From JAVDCA01 sp035293985 (lineage in GTDB: Bacteria > Pseudomonadota > Alphaproteobacteria > Rhizobiales > Xanthobacteraceae): DNA of 64,000 nt. Positions 1-10,224 of the stretch are shown in pieces. Positions within the stretch are counted from its first letter, which is position 1; every line of letters starts with the position of its first letter. The stretch is taken from NCBI GenBank assembly GCA_035293985.1, contig DATGLS010000007.1:1-64000 (forward strand), given 5' to 3'. The notes beneath the pieces were generated by a model, which was given only the letters and a program-made list of their open reading frames with translations, made no database searches and was not told where the DNA came from. The position numbers were made by a program, and so were the translations under genes.

Positions 1-171
1 AGGGTCAAACTCACCGTCGGGCTGATTGCACCAAGGAGTTTCCGACCTCGGTGCCAGCGGACCCTCAGGATAGCACTCCCGCCTACCGCGCGTTTCATGC
101 GTAGGGGTCGGCCACGCCGGTGAGCAACTCACCATGAGGAAGAGTTTTGCCGGCAAAATGATGCGCCGCCG

Positions 172-485
172 CGGCCGTCCTGCGAGGCCGACCTTCGTGT
201 CGGGGGCAGGTATCGTTTCGAGTTCGGCCACGGCCGCGCGAAGCCTGTGGCGTTCTTCGGAAGGTGCATCGAGCTGATACCATTTTCGCGCCTCGTCTGG
301 ACCAACGACGAAAAGCCACGACGGTGCCGTCACCACGGGGACGTTCGAGGAAAGAGGCGGCAAGACGCTGCTGATCCTGCACGGGCTCTATCCCTCGCAG
401 GAGGCTCTCGACCGCGCCATCGCCGGCATGGCGGGCACAGCTCGACGAGCTGCTCGTGCCCGTGGGCACGAGCGCGGGACGGTGA
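172..485 (+). pseudogene. SRPBCC (AHSA1/START-like) domain gene remnant, frameshifted
   Basis: This is a broken gene of the SRPBCC ligand-binding fold. From about 172 one frame reads PSCEADLRVGGRYRFEF and then FFGRCIELIPFSRLVWTN, which is the strand pattern of AHSA1-like proteins. After the A-run at 311-314 the match continues one base out of frame (SHDGAVTTGTFEERGGKT, then LILHGLYPSQEALDRAIAGM). Around 430-438 the frame moves again and ends as QLDELLVPVGTSAGR with a stop at 483-485. The usual N-terminal part is not recognisable upstream of 172. Two frame changes and a missing 5' end make a functional product unlikely. The frame-by-frame match is seen directly; the family name is from memory of its motifs. 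Confidence 0.7.
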
Positions 486-839
486 TCGAGTCGTCGTCTC
501 GCGGTTGTTACGGTCGGCCTGAGCTGCCGCCTCGCTGATCATTTCAGCGGCTCGAGATTCCATGTACGCCGTGGTGTCGAAGATGCTCACGCCATCACTG
601 TTGAACGCGACAGGTGTCTCAGCGAACGAATTGTACCGGGAAATGAGGTCATCGAGGGTCGGACGGCCCCCGTCCCGACCGCAGGCCTCGGACCAGAAGT
701 GCCTGAGTTGCCGATCGACCGTCGATTTCACCGACGCGATGGCCGCATCCGCCGTCGAATACGTGCCGCTCATCCAGCAGGCGTCGAGGTCGCCGCGGTG
801 AAAATTGTCGAACACCGTGATGTGATAGGCGTCAGCCAT
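330..839 (-). CDS. hypothetical protein whose 3' half is antisense to the SRPBCC remnant
   Basis: I do not recognise this 169-residue product. The first 105 or so residues (MADAYHITVFDNFHRG, later PTLDDLISRYNSFAETPVAF and SIFDTTAYMESRAAEMI) look like a compact soluble protein of ordinary composition. The last 60 residues turn arginine-rich and are read antisense through the SRPBCC remnant, so the original C-terminus may have been lost and replaced by read-through. There is no signal peptide or membrane segment. The ATG at 839 lies 38 bases downstream of the pnp terminator on the same strand, so it needs its own promoter. Confidence is moderate for the N-terminal half and low for the annotated end. 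Confidence 0.45.
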   Translation of the reverse strand: MADAYHITVFDNFHRGDLDACWMSGTYSTADAAIASVKSTVDRQLRHFWSEACGRDGGRPTLDDLISRYNSFAETPVAFNSDGVSIFDTTAYMESRAAEMISEAAAQADRNNRETTTRSPSRARAHGHEQLVELCPPCRRWRGREPPARDRARAGSAASCRLFPRTSPW

Positions 840-876
840 CCCAGCCGTCCGTCGAGCGAGGCGCCAAGCCTCGCGA

Positions 877-905
877 ACAAAAAGGGCGGCCCCAAGGCCG
901 CCCTT
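877..905 (-). terminator. Rho-independent terminator of pnp
   Basis: A perfect 10-bp stem (882-891 with 896-905, loop CCAA) reads on the minus strand as AAGGGCGGCC/GGCCGCCCTT and is followed by a T-run (877-883). It begins 24 bases after the pnp stop codon and closes the rimP-to-pnp operon. Confidence 0.9.
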
Positions 906-928
906 CTGTTGCTTCAGCTGTTGACAGC

Positions 929-3088
<2,160 letters not shown>

Positions 3089-3295
3089 TGCTTCTTTCTC
3101 TCTGGGTTTGCGGACCGCTCGCAAAGCCATGAGCAAGACGGCGAGAGGCTGCGGGCGAACGGCCTGCAAACAGCATCCGGCGATCCTGCCATGGCTTTCG
3201 AGCCTTCTGTGACCGGGCTGCGCACTCTTGCGAGTCCGGCAATGTCCCGGCAGCACCTGCGGCCGGTCTGGAAATGACGGATGCGACTCTTACTG

Positions 3296-3343
3296 GAGCA
3301 TGGTCTTTCCCGAAAACCGGTAACCACTTTCGGGACCATGCTC
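3296..3343. repeat. palindromic intergenic repeat, family A, copy 1
   Basis: The outer arms GAGCATGGTC (3296-3305) and GACCATGCTC (3334-3343) are perfect inverted repeats. An inner pair CCCGAAA/TTTCGGG flanks a core ACCGGTAACCAC. Related copies lie at 24731-24779 and 33758-33806. It sits between rpsO and pnp, and on the transcript it would fold into a long hairpin. Confidence 0.85.
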
Positions 3344-3360
3344 GAGACGCCATCCGCCAA

Positions 3361-3385
3361 CAAAATGCGCGGGGTACGCCCGCGC
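3361..3385 (-). terminator. terminator-like hairpin after rpsO
   Basis: On the minus strand a 7-bp GC stem (3367-3373 with 3379-3385) is followed by A and four T residues (3362-3365). It lies 8 bases after the rpsO stop. It could reduce transcription into pnp, or act as an RNA-processing site like the rpsO-pnp hairpins known in enterobacteria. Confidence 0.6.
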
Positions 3386-3393
3386 AAACGCGT

Positions 3394-3663
3394 TCAGCGA
3401 CGAATGCCGAGCTTTTCGATCAGGTTCTTGTAGCTGCCTTCGTTGGCGCGCTTGAGATAATCGAGCAGCTGGCGACGCTGGGACACCATCTTGAGCAAGC
3501 CGCGCCGCGAATGATTGTCCTTCACGTGGCTCTTGAAATGCTCGGTGAGATTGTTGATCCGCTCCGACAGGATCGCGATCTGCACCTCGGGCGAGCCGGT
3601 ATCGTTCGGCCTCTTGGCATACTTGCGGATGACTTCCGCCTTCTTCTCGGTCGTAACCGACAT
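3394..3663 (-). CDS. rpsO: 30S ribosomal protein S15
   Basis: This 89-residue protein binds the central domain of 16S rRNA and takes part early in 30S assembly. The sequence shows the standard S15 pattern: KKAEVIRKYAKRPNDTGSPE at the N-terminus, the HFKSHVKDNHSRRGLLKMV helix that contacts rRNA, and the LLDYLKRANEGSYKNLIEKL end. Its length matches the family exactly. It starts three bases after the truB stop and precedes pnp, the classic truB-rpsO-pnp order. In E. coli S15 represses its own translation; no comparable structure was worked out here. Confidence 0.97.
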   Translation of the reverse strand: MSVTTEKKAEVIRKYAKRPNDTGSPEVQIAILSERINNLTEHFKSHVKDNHSRRGLLKMVSQRRQLLDYLKRANEGSYKNLIEKLGIRR

Positions 3664-3666
3664 CGG

Positions 3667-4734
3667 TCAAACACCTTGGCTTCGGCCGGCTCTGCCATGC
3701 AGTCCGGCCAGGTTGAACACGCGCTTGGGAACGATTTCACCGCCGTCGACCTCGGCTAGGGCGATAAGCTGGCCCGAGACCGTGACATACAGGGTGCCGC
3801 TGAACACGGGCGCGTCCCGTCCGCGCATCAGGACGGCTTGGCCCCGCTGGAGCCTCGCCGCATCGGCCCGACTGACGGCCAGCGCCGGGATGTCGTCCAG
3901 CGCGGTCGCAACGGGCATGAGCGCGTCGGCGAGGCTTCCCTCGCCGGCGGCCGCTCTATGGCACAAAGACTCGAGCTTTTCCAGGGTCATCAGGTCGGGT
4001 TCGTTAAAGGACCCGACCGCGGTGCGACGCAGGGCCGAGACATGGCCACGGCAGCCGAGCAGCCGCCCCATGTCGCGCGCCAGCGCCCGTACATAAGTGC
4101 CTTTGCCGCATCGGGCGGCAAATACCGTGCGGTTCGCGTCCGGCGTCGCGACGATGTCGAGGTGGGTCACCTCCACGGGCCGCGGCTGCAACTCGACCTC
4201 CTCGCCGTCCCGCGCGATGTCGTAGGCGCGCTCGCCCGCAACCTTGATGGCGGAAAACCGCGGCGGCATCTGGACGATGGTGCCGATGAAGTTTGGCAGG
4301 ATCGCCCGGATCGCCTCGATTCCCGGTCGTTCGGCGCTCTCCGCCACGACCCGACCCTCGGCGTCGTCGGTATCGCGCTCCTCGCCCCATCTGACGGTAA
4401 AAAGATACGTCTTCTGTCCGTCCATGACGAACGGCACCGTCTTGGTCGCCTCGCCGAGCGCGATCGGCAGGCAGCCGGACGCGAGCGGGTCGAGCGTGCC
4501 GGCATGCCCGGCGCGCTTCGCCTTGAACAGGCGCTTGATCACCGACACCGCATGCGTCGATGTCATGCCGACGGGCTTATCGAGCACGACCCAGCCGTGC
4601 ACGTCATGCTTCTCGCGCTTGACCTGGCGCTGCTGCTTTTTCCCCTCCGCCGTTTGCGGGGGAGGATCAGGGAGGGGGCCGCCCTCTTCGCCGGCCGCCA
4701 CGGGCGACGCCGGCTCCTTGGTCTCATTCATCAT
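3667..4734 (-). CDS. truB: tRNA pseudouridine(55) synthase
   Basis: TruB converts U55 in the T-loop of tRNAs to pseudouridine. The catalytic block is visible as KRAGHAGTLDPLASGCLPIALGE, which contains the conserved Asp of the GTLDP motif, and RCGKGTYVRALARDMG forms the later conserved block. At 355 residues it is longer than usual because of an N-terminal extension of about 45 residues. Part of that extension (PLPDPPPQTAEG) is encoded by a palindromic repeat inserted in frame (4641-4680), upstream of the true domain start near VHGWVVLDKPVGMTST. The start at 4734 overlaps the rbfA stop by 11 bases, indicating translational coupling; a second ATG follows directly. Confidence 0.95.
   Translation of the reverse strand: MMNETKEPASPVAAGEEGGPLPDPPPQTAEGKKQQRQVKREKHDVHGWVVLDKPVGMTSTHAVSVIKRLFKAKRAGHAGTLDPLASGCLPIALGEATKTVPFVMDGQKTYLFTVRWGEERDTDDAEGRVVAESAERPGIEAIRAILPNFIGTIVQMPPRFSAIKVAGERAYDIARDGEEVELQPRPVEVTHLDIVATPDANRTVFAARCGKGTYVRALARDMGRLLGCRGHVSALRRTAVGSFNEPDLMTLEKLESLCHRAAAGEGSLADALMPVATALDDIPALAVSRADAARLQRGQAVLMRGRDAPVFSGTLYVTVSGQLIALAEVDGGEIVPKRVFNLAGLHGRAGRSQGV
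4641..4680. repeat. palindromic repeat inside truB coding sequence
   Basis: The arms CCTCCGCCG and CGGGGGAGG pair over nine positions with one mismatch around the loop TTTG, and the next bases repeat the AGGGAGGGGG pattern. Read on the minus strand in the truB frame it encodes PLPDPPPQTAEG, a peptide I associate with a mobile palindromic element often seen inside or between alphaproteobacterial genes. Confidence 0.65.
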
Positions 4735-5137
4735 CGTCGTCGCCCTGCAAATCCCGCTGCACTTCCGGCGAGCGCAGCAGCTTGTCGATGCGCTCGGCCT
4801 CGTCGAAGCGCTCGTCGATGCGGAAGCGGATGTCGGGCGCGAACTTCAAATTCACGCGGTGCGCGATCTCGGCGCGCAGGTAGCGCTTGTTGCGCTCGAG
4901 CGCCTCGACTACCGCCCTCTCGTCGCGTCCGCCGAGCGGCATCACGTAGATGGTGGCGAGCTTGAGGTCCGGTGTCATGCGCACCTCGGGCACCGTGATC
5001 ACGTGGCCCTCGAGCACCGGATCATGCACCTCGCCGCGCGCGAGGATCTCCGCGAGGGCGTGGCGGATGACTTCCGCGGCGCGCAACGCGCGCTGGGAAG
5101 GACCAGCGGCTTGGTCGCGATGATGGTCGCGTGCCAT
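4724..5137 (-). CDS. rbfA: 30S ribosome-binding factor A
   Basis: RbfA is a cold-shock-related 30S maturation factor that acts on the 5' helix of 16S rRNA. The 137-residue product carries the single KH-like domain: SQRALRAAEVIRHALAEIL at the N-terminus, VTVPEVRMTPDLKLATIYVM in the middle, and HRVNLKFAPDIRFRIDERFDEAERI near the end, followed by an acidic tail typical of the family. It lies between infB (109 bases upstream) and truB (overlapping 11 bases), the usual infB-rbfA-truB order. It has no unusual features. Confidence 0.96.
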   Translation of the reverse strand: MARDHHRDQAAGPSQRALRAAEVIRHALAEILARGEVHDPVLEGHVITVPEVRMTPDLKLATIYVMPLGGRDERAVVEALERNKRYLRAEIAHRVNLKFAPDIRFRIDERFDEAERIDKLLRSPEVQRDLQGDDDDE

Positions 5138-5246
5138 GAGAATCTACCTCGCAATGGCGGCTTGCAGGCGGCCAACGGCCGCCTGCGCCAAACAATGTCC
5201 GTTCCAATGGTTGCGGGTGGTTCCGGCGCCGGCCTGAGTATCGGAC

Positions 5247-7889
5247 TCAGAGCGAGCGTTGAATCTGCTCCACCCGGTAGCACTCGATGACGTCGCCCGG
5301 ACGCATGTCCTGGTAATTCTCGAACGCCATGCCGCACTCCTGGCCGGCGGTGACCTCGCGCGCGTCGTCCTTGAAGCGCTTGAGCTGTGACAGCTTGCCT
5401 TCATGGATGACGACGTTGTCGCGGATCAGCCGCACGTTGGCGCCGCGCTCGACGACGCCGTCGGTGACCCGGCAGCCCGCGACCTTGCCGACCTTCGAGA
5501 TGTTGAACACCTCGAGGATCATGGCGTTGCCCAGCATGGTCTCGCGCAGGGTGGGCGCGAGCAGGCCGGACATCGCCTTCTTCACGTCATCGACGAGGTT
5601 GTAGATGATGTTGTAGTAGCGGATTTCCGTGCCGGTGCGCTCGGCCGCCTCGCGCGCTTCCTTGTGGGCGCGCACGTTGAAGCCGATGATGGCGGCGCCG
5701 GAGGCCTCGGCCAGCGTCACGTCCGACTCGGTGATGCCGCCGACGCCCGCCAGCAGAATGCGCGCCGCGACCTCGGACGTGCCGAGCTTCTCGAGCGCGC
5801 CAACGATCGCCTCCACCGAGCCCTGCACGTCGCCCTTGATGACGAGCGGGAATTCCTTGCGCCCGGAGGTCTTGAGCTGACTCATCATCTGCTCGAGCGA
5901 GCCGCGCATGTGCGCGGCGCGGGCCGCCTGCTTCTCGCGCCGCTCGCGGGCGCGATAATCCGTCACCTCGCGGGCGCGCGCCTCGTCCTCGACCACCGCG
6001 AGGCGGTCGCTCGCCTCGGGCGTGCCGTTGAAGCCGAGCACCTCGACCGGGACCGACGGGCCGGCGAGCTCGACCGACTCGCCCGTATCCGAGATGAGCG
6101 CGCGCACGCGCCCCCATTCGGCGCCGGCGACGACGATGTCGCCGACATGCAGCGTGCCGCGCTGGATCAGCACGGTCGCGACCGGGCCGCGGCCGCGGTC
6201 GAGCTTCGCCTCGATCACGGTGCCTTCGGCCGGCCGGTACGGGTTGGCCTTGAGGTCGAGGATTTCGGCCTGCAGGCCGATGGTCTCGAGCAGCTTGTCG
6301 AGATTGGTCTTCTTGGTAGCCGAGACCTCGACGTCGAGCACATCGCCGCCGAGCGACTCGACCTGCACCTCGTGCTGGAGCAGCTCGGTGCGCACCCGCT
6401 CGGGCTTGGCGTCCGGCTTGTCCATCTTGTTGATGGCGACGATCATCGGCACCTTGGCGGCTTTGGCATGCTGGATCGCCTCGACGGTCTGCGGCATCAC
6501 GCCGTCGTCCGCCGCGACCACCAGCACGACGATGTCGGTGACCTTGGCGCCGCGCGCGCGCATCGCCGTGAAGGCGGCGTGGCCCGGCGTGTCGATGAAG
6601 GTGATCACCGCGCCGGACGGCGCTGTCACCTGGTAGGCGCCGATGTGCTGCGTGATGCCACCCGCCTCGCCTTCGGTGACGTTGGTGCTGCGGATCGCGT
6701 CGAGCAGCGACGTCTTGCCGTGGTCGACGTGGCCCATGATGGTCACGACCGGCGGACGCGGCGACAGGTCCTCCGGGTTGTCGGGAATGTCGAACAGGCC
6801 TTCCTCGACGTCGGCGGCGGCGACGCGTTTCACCGTGTGGCCGAGCTCCTCGGCGACGAGCTGGGCGGTGTCGGCATCGATCACGTCGGTGATCTTGAAC
6901 ATCTGTCCCTGCTTCATCAGCAGGCGGATGACGTCGACGGCGCGCTCGGCCATGCGGTTGGCGAGCTCCTGGATGGTGATCGCCTCCGGGATCGTGACCT
7001 CGCGCACGAGCTTTTCCTTGGCCTCGTTGCCGGCGGCACCGCGCATCAGGCGCTGGGTGCGGCGACGGAACGAGGCGACCGAGCGCTCGCGCACCTCGCC
7101 GACGTCGGCCGCGTTTTGCACCGTGAGACGGCCGCGGCGCTTCTCGCCGCCGGCGCCGCGGGTCGGACGCGCCGGGGCGGCCGGCCGCGCCGGCGCGCCA
7201 GGACGCCGCGGCGTGCGCGGACCCTCGTCGTCGTCGGCCTCGGGAACGACCTTGCGCAGGTTGAGGGGCGCGCTCGTGGGCTTCGCCCGGGCGGTCGTGG
7301 TGGTGGCCTTGGCCTTCGCCTCGCCGTCGCCGAAGCGCTTCGTCGCCTCCCGCTCGGCGCGCTGTTTCGCCTCCTCCTCGTGGCGGCGGCGATCCTCCTC
7401 CTCGCGCTTGCGCGCTTCGGCGGCCTTGCGCTCGCCCTGCTCGACGGTCTCCCGTTCGCGGCGGCGGGCCTCCTCTGCCTCGGCGATGCGGCGTTCCTCG
7501 GCCTCGCGTACCTTGGCGCTTTCGAGCGCGCTCATGCGCGCGGCGTGTTCCTCCGTGGTGAGCTTCGGCAGCACCAGGCCGCTGGAGCGCTTGGGCGCGG
7601 TGGGCGCGGGCGCCGTCGATGGCGCAGGCGCGGCGCCGCGCGGAGCAACGCCGCCCCGGCGCACGGCACCGCCAGCGGCGGAACCCGCGGCTGGTGCGGC
7701 GGCGGGCGCCGGCTCCGGCTTCATGTCGGGCCGGCGGCTCTTCACCTTCTCGACCATCACCGTCTTGGTGCGGCCGTGGCTGAAGCTCTGCTTCACGACG
7801 CCCTGCTCGATCCCGGGTCGCTTGAGCGACAGGGTTCCTTTGGCCGGGGCGACCGTCAGTTTCTCGCCGGGATGTTTCGTCTCAGTCAT
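5247..7889 (-). CDS. infB: translation initiation factor IF-2
   Basis: IF-2 is the GTPase that places fMet-tRNA on the 30S subunit and promotes subunit joining. The 880-residue protein has an alphaproteobacterial N-terminal segment (LSLKRPGIEQGVVKQSFSHG), a long Ala/Pro-rich and then Glu/Arg-rich low-complexity region to about residue 230, an IF2-N domain (IPEAITIQELANRMAERAVD), and the G domain from about residue 385 with GHVDHGKT, DTPGHAAF and NKMDKP. The two beta-barrel domains and the C-terminal initiator-tRNA domain follow (ITESDVTLAEASGAAIIGFN). The length is normal. It sits 46 bases downstream of the ylxR-type gene and 109 bases upstream of rbfA in the same operon. Confidence 0.97.
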   Translation of the reverse strand: MTETKHPGEKLTVAPAKGTLSLKRPGIEQGVVKQSFSHGRTKTVMVEKVKSRRPDMKPEPAPAAAPAAGSAAGGAVRRGGVAPRGAAPAPSTAPAPTAPKRSSGLVLPKLTTEEHAARMSALESAKVREAEERRIAEAEEARRRERETVEQGERKAAEARKREEEDRRRHEEEAKQRAEREATKRFGDGEAKAKATTTTARAKPTSAPLNLRKVVPEADDDEGPRTPRRPGAPARPAAPARPTRGAGGEKRRGRLTVQNAADVGEVRERSVASFRRRTQRLMRGAAGNEAKEKLVREVTIPEAITIQELANRMAERAVDVIRLLMKQGQMFKITDVIDADTAQLVAEELGHTVKRVAAADVEEGLFDIPDNPEDLSPRPPVVTIMGHVDHGKTSLLDAIRSTNVTEGEAGGITQHIGAYQVTAPSGAVITFIDTPGHAAFTAMRARGAKVTDIVVLVVAADDGVMPQTVEAIQHAKAAKVPMIVAINKMDKPDAKPERVRTELLQHEVQVESLGGDVLDVEVSATKKTNLDKLLETIGLQAEILDLKANPYRPAEGTVIEAKLDRGRGPVATVLIQRGTLHVGDIVVAGAEWGRVRALISDTGESVELAGPSVPVEVLGFNGTPEASDRLAVVEDEARAREVTDYRARERREKQAARAAHMRGSLEQMMSQLKTSGRKEFPLVIKGDVQGSVEAIVGALEKLGTSEVAARILLAGVGGITESDVTLAEASGAAIIGFNVRAHKEAREAAERTGTEIRYYNIIYNLVDDVKKAMSGLLAPTLRETMLGNAMILEVFNISKVGKVAGCRVTDGVVERGANVRLIRDNVVIHEGKLSQLKRFKDDAREVTAGQECGMAFENYQDMRPGDVIECYRVEQIQRSL

Positions 7890-7935
7890 TCCAATCCCAC
7901 GGTTGGGGTCTGTTGTTCAGGCCTGATTTTCACGG

Positions 7936-8598
7936 TCAACTTGCGTCCGCGCGGTCCGGTTCAGGCACCCGGAGGCGCGCGAGAGCACGCCAGCGCGCCA
8001 TCACGGTCTCGGTGGCGCGGCCCGCGAGCAGGGCAGCATGTACCACATTTGGTCGTGCAAGTGCCAAATCCAATTGGGCCGACGTGAATGCCTTGATCAC
8101 CGGGACATTGGCGGCAACTTCGGGATAACCACGCCGGATCGCAGCCATGATCTGGCGCACACCCTCCGGTCCAGCCTCAAGCGCTTGTAAGAACGCTACG
8201 GCAGCACCGTCCTCGGCTGCCGCCTCGACCTTGGCGTGGCCGCTCACGACCTCGCCGGCCTTGCGGGCGATGGCGAGCGCGTCGAGGAAGGCGCGCTCGA
8301 GCAGCCCCTGCACCTGATCCGCCAGGTCCGTCGCAACGGTCACGTCGGCGCCGAACGCTCGCGCAAAGACCCCGCGCTTGACGGCGGCGGCAAGGCATTC
8401 GCGGCTTGCCGTCACCCACACGCCGCGGCCCGGCAGCTTGCGCTTGAGATCGGGGACCACGGTGCGATCCGGCCCCGCGACGAACCGGATCATCTCGTCG
8501 GTCGGCTTGACCTCGCGCGTCACGACGCACAGCCGCTCGCGGCCGGCCGCGCGGCGCGGACCGGCATCGAGATCGGTGTTGTCGAGGTGCGCGAGCAT
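7936..8598 (-). CDS. YlxR-family (DUF448) RNA-binding protein with L7Ae-like C-terminal half
   Basis: The 220-residue protein joins two small nucleic-acid-binding modules. Residues about 15-95 carry the YlxR/DUF448 signature (RLCVVTREVKPTDEMIRFV, then GRGVWVTASRECL). The C-terminal half (FLDALAIARKAGEVVSGHAK) resembles the L7Ae-like YlxQ family, which is a separate gene in Firmicutes. Its position between nusA and infB is where ylxR is found across bacteria. The exact role is uncertain; links to ribosome assembly or transcription-translation coupling are inferred from its neighbours. The ATG at 8598 lies 12 bases after the nusA stop. Confidence 0.88.
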   Translation of the reverse strand: MLAHLDNTDLDAGPRRAAGRERLCVVTREVKPTDEMIRFVAGPDRTVVPDLKRKLPGRGVWVTASRECLAAAVKRGVFARAFGADVTVATDLADQVQGLLERAFLDALAIARKAGEVVSGHAKVEAAAEDGAAVAFLQALEAGPEGVRQIMAAIRRGYPEVAANVPVIKAFTSAQLDLALARPNVVHAALLAGRATETVMARWRALARLRVPEPDRADAS

Positions 8599-8610
8599 CG
8601 CTGTTCTGCC

Positions 8611-10224
8611 TTACTCCGCGGCCGGCGCCGGCTCGATCGGCGCCTCCTCGGTTGGCGGGGGCGCGAGATCGGCCTCGGTGATCCAGCCTGCCTTGAGGCG
8701 CGCCTGCATGATCAACGCCTCGCATTCCTCGCGGGTGAGATCGAAGCCGTCGAGGAAGCCCGCATTGTGCGTGGTCTCGCCGTCCTTGCGCTCGCTCCAG
8801 CCGGCGAGATCGTCGGTCGCACAGCCGGCCAGGTCCTCGACCGTCTTGATGCCGTTCTCGCCGAGCGCGACCAGCTCCTTGGTCGTGATGCCGGGAACCT
8901 CCTTGAGCTCGTCCTCGACGCCGAGCGCCTTGCGCTTCTCGTCGAGCTCGGCCTCGATCTGCGCGAGGTAATCGCGCGCGCGCGTCTGCAGCTCGCTCGC
9001 GGTCTCCTCGTCGAACCCTTCGATCGAGGCGACCTCCTTGAGCTCGACCGCGGCGAGCTCCTCGACCGAGCCGAAGCCTTCCGAGGCGAGCAATTGGCCG
9101 ACCACCTCGTCGACGTTGAGCGCTTCCATGAACATCTTCGAGCGCTTCTCGAACTCTGCCTGGCGACGCTCCGACTCCTCCTGCTCGGTGAGGATGTCGA
9201 TGTCCCAGCCGGTGAGCTGGGAGGCGAGCCGCACGTTCTGGCCGCGCCGGCCGATCGCGAGCGAGAGCTGCTGATCGGGCACGACGACCGCGATGCGCTC
9301 CTTGTCCTCGTCGAGCACGACCTTGGCGACCTCGGCGGGCGCGAGCGCATTGACCACGAAGGTCGCGATGTCGGGCGACCACGGGATGATGTCGATCTTC
9401 TCGCCTTGGAGCTCGTTGACGACCGCCTGCACGCGCGAGCCGCGCATGCCGACGCAGGCGCCGACCGGATCGACCGCGCTGTCACGCGAGATCACCGCGA
9501 TCTTGGCGCGCGAGCCCGGGTCGCGCGCGACCGCCTTGACCTCGACGATGCCGTCGTAGATTTCCGGCACCTCCTGTGCGAACAGCTTCGCCATGAACTG
9601 CGGATGCGTGCGCGAGAGGAAGATCTGCGGGCCGCGCGGCTCGCGGCGAACGTCGTAGATATAGGCGCGGATGCGGTCGCCGTTGCGGAATTGCTCGCGC
9701 GGCAGCATCTCGTCGCGCCGCACGATCGCCTCGCCGCGGCCGAGATCGACCACCACGTTGCCATACTCCACCCGCTTGACGATGCCGTTGACGATGTCGC
9801 CGATGCGGTCCTTGTATTCCTGGTACTGCCGGTCGCGCTCGGCCTCGCGCACCTTCTGCACGATCACCTGCTTTGCCGACTGCGCCGCGATGCGTCCGTA
9901 CTCGAGCGGTGGCAGCGTATCGGCGATCACGTCGCCGATCTGCGCCGCCGGATTGTGCCGGCGCGCGTCCTCGAGGCCGATCTGGTTCGCCGGATTCTCG
10001 ACCGTCTCGACTACCAGCATGTGGCGCGACAGCCGCAGCTCGCCCTTCTTCGGATCGATCTCGGCGCGCACCTCGGTCTCACTGCCGTAGCGCGAGCGGG
10101 CGGCCTTGGCGATGGCGTCCTCCATCGCGGCGATCACGATGCCGCGGTCGATCGACTTCTCGCGCGCGACCGCGTCGGCGATCTGCAGAAGCTCGAGCCT
10201 GTTGGCACTGACGGCCATTGTCAT
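8611..10224 (-). CDS. nusA: transcription termination/antitermination factor NusA
   Basis: NusA binds RNA polymerase and nascent RNA, controlling pausing, termination and rRNA antitermination. The 537-residue protein starts with the polymerase-binding domain (NRLELLQIADAVAREKSIDR), then S1 (GDIVNGIVKRVEYGNVVVDL), two KH domains (PVGACVGMRGSRVQAVVNEL and LAIGRRGQNVRLASQLTGWD), and the helix-hairpin-helix C-terminal repeats typical of proteobacteria. Its ATG overlaps the rimP stop in a 4-base ATGA, so the two are translationally coupled. The C-terminus ends in a Pro/Ala/Glu-rich tail. Confidence 0.97.
   Translation of the reverse strand: MTMAVSANRLELLQIADAVAREKSIDRGIVIAAMEDAIAKAARSRYGSETEVRAEIDPKKGELRLSRHMLVVETVENPANQIGLEDARRHNPAAQIGDVIADTLPPLEYGRIAAQSAKQVIVQKVREAERDRQYQEYKDRIGDIVNGIVKRVEYGNVVVDLGRGEAIVRRDEMLPREQFRNGDRIRAYIYDVRREPRGPQIFLSRTHPQFMAKLFAQEVPEIYDGIVEVKAVARDPGSRAKIAVISRDSAVDPVGACVGMRGSRVQAVVNELQGEKIDIIPWSPDIATFVVNALAPAEVAKVVLDEDKERIAVVVPDQQLSLAIGRRGQNVRLASQLTGWDIDILTEQEESERRQAEFEKRSKMFMEALNVDEVVGQLLASEGFGSVEELAAVELKEVASIEGFDEETASELQTRARDYLAQIEAELDEKRKALGVEDELKEVPGITTKELVALGENGIKTVEDLAGCATDDLAGWSERKDGETTHNAGFLDGFDLTREECEALIMQARLKAGWITEADLAPPPTEEAPIEPAPAAE

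Noticed and set aside
5403..8087. 894-codon plus-strand frame opposite infB
   Set aside because: Antisense shadow of IF-2, with no domain and a biased composition.
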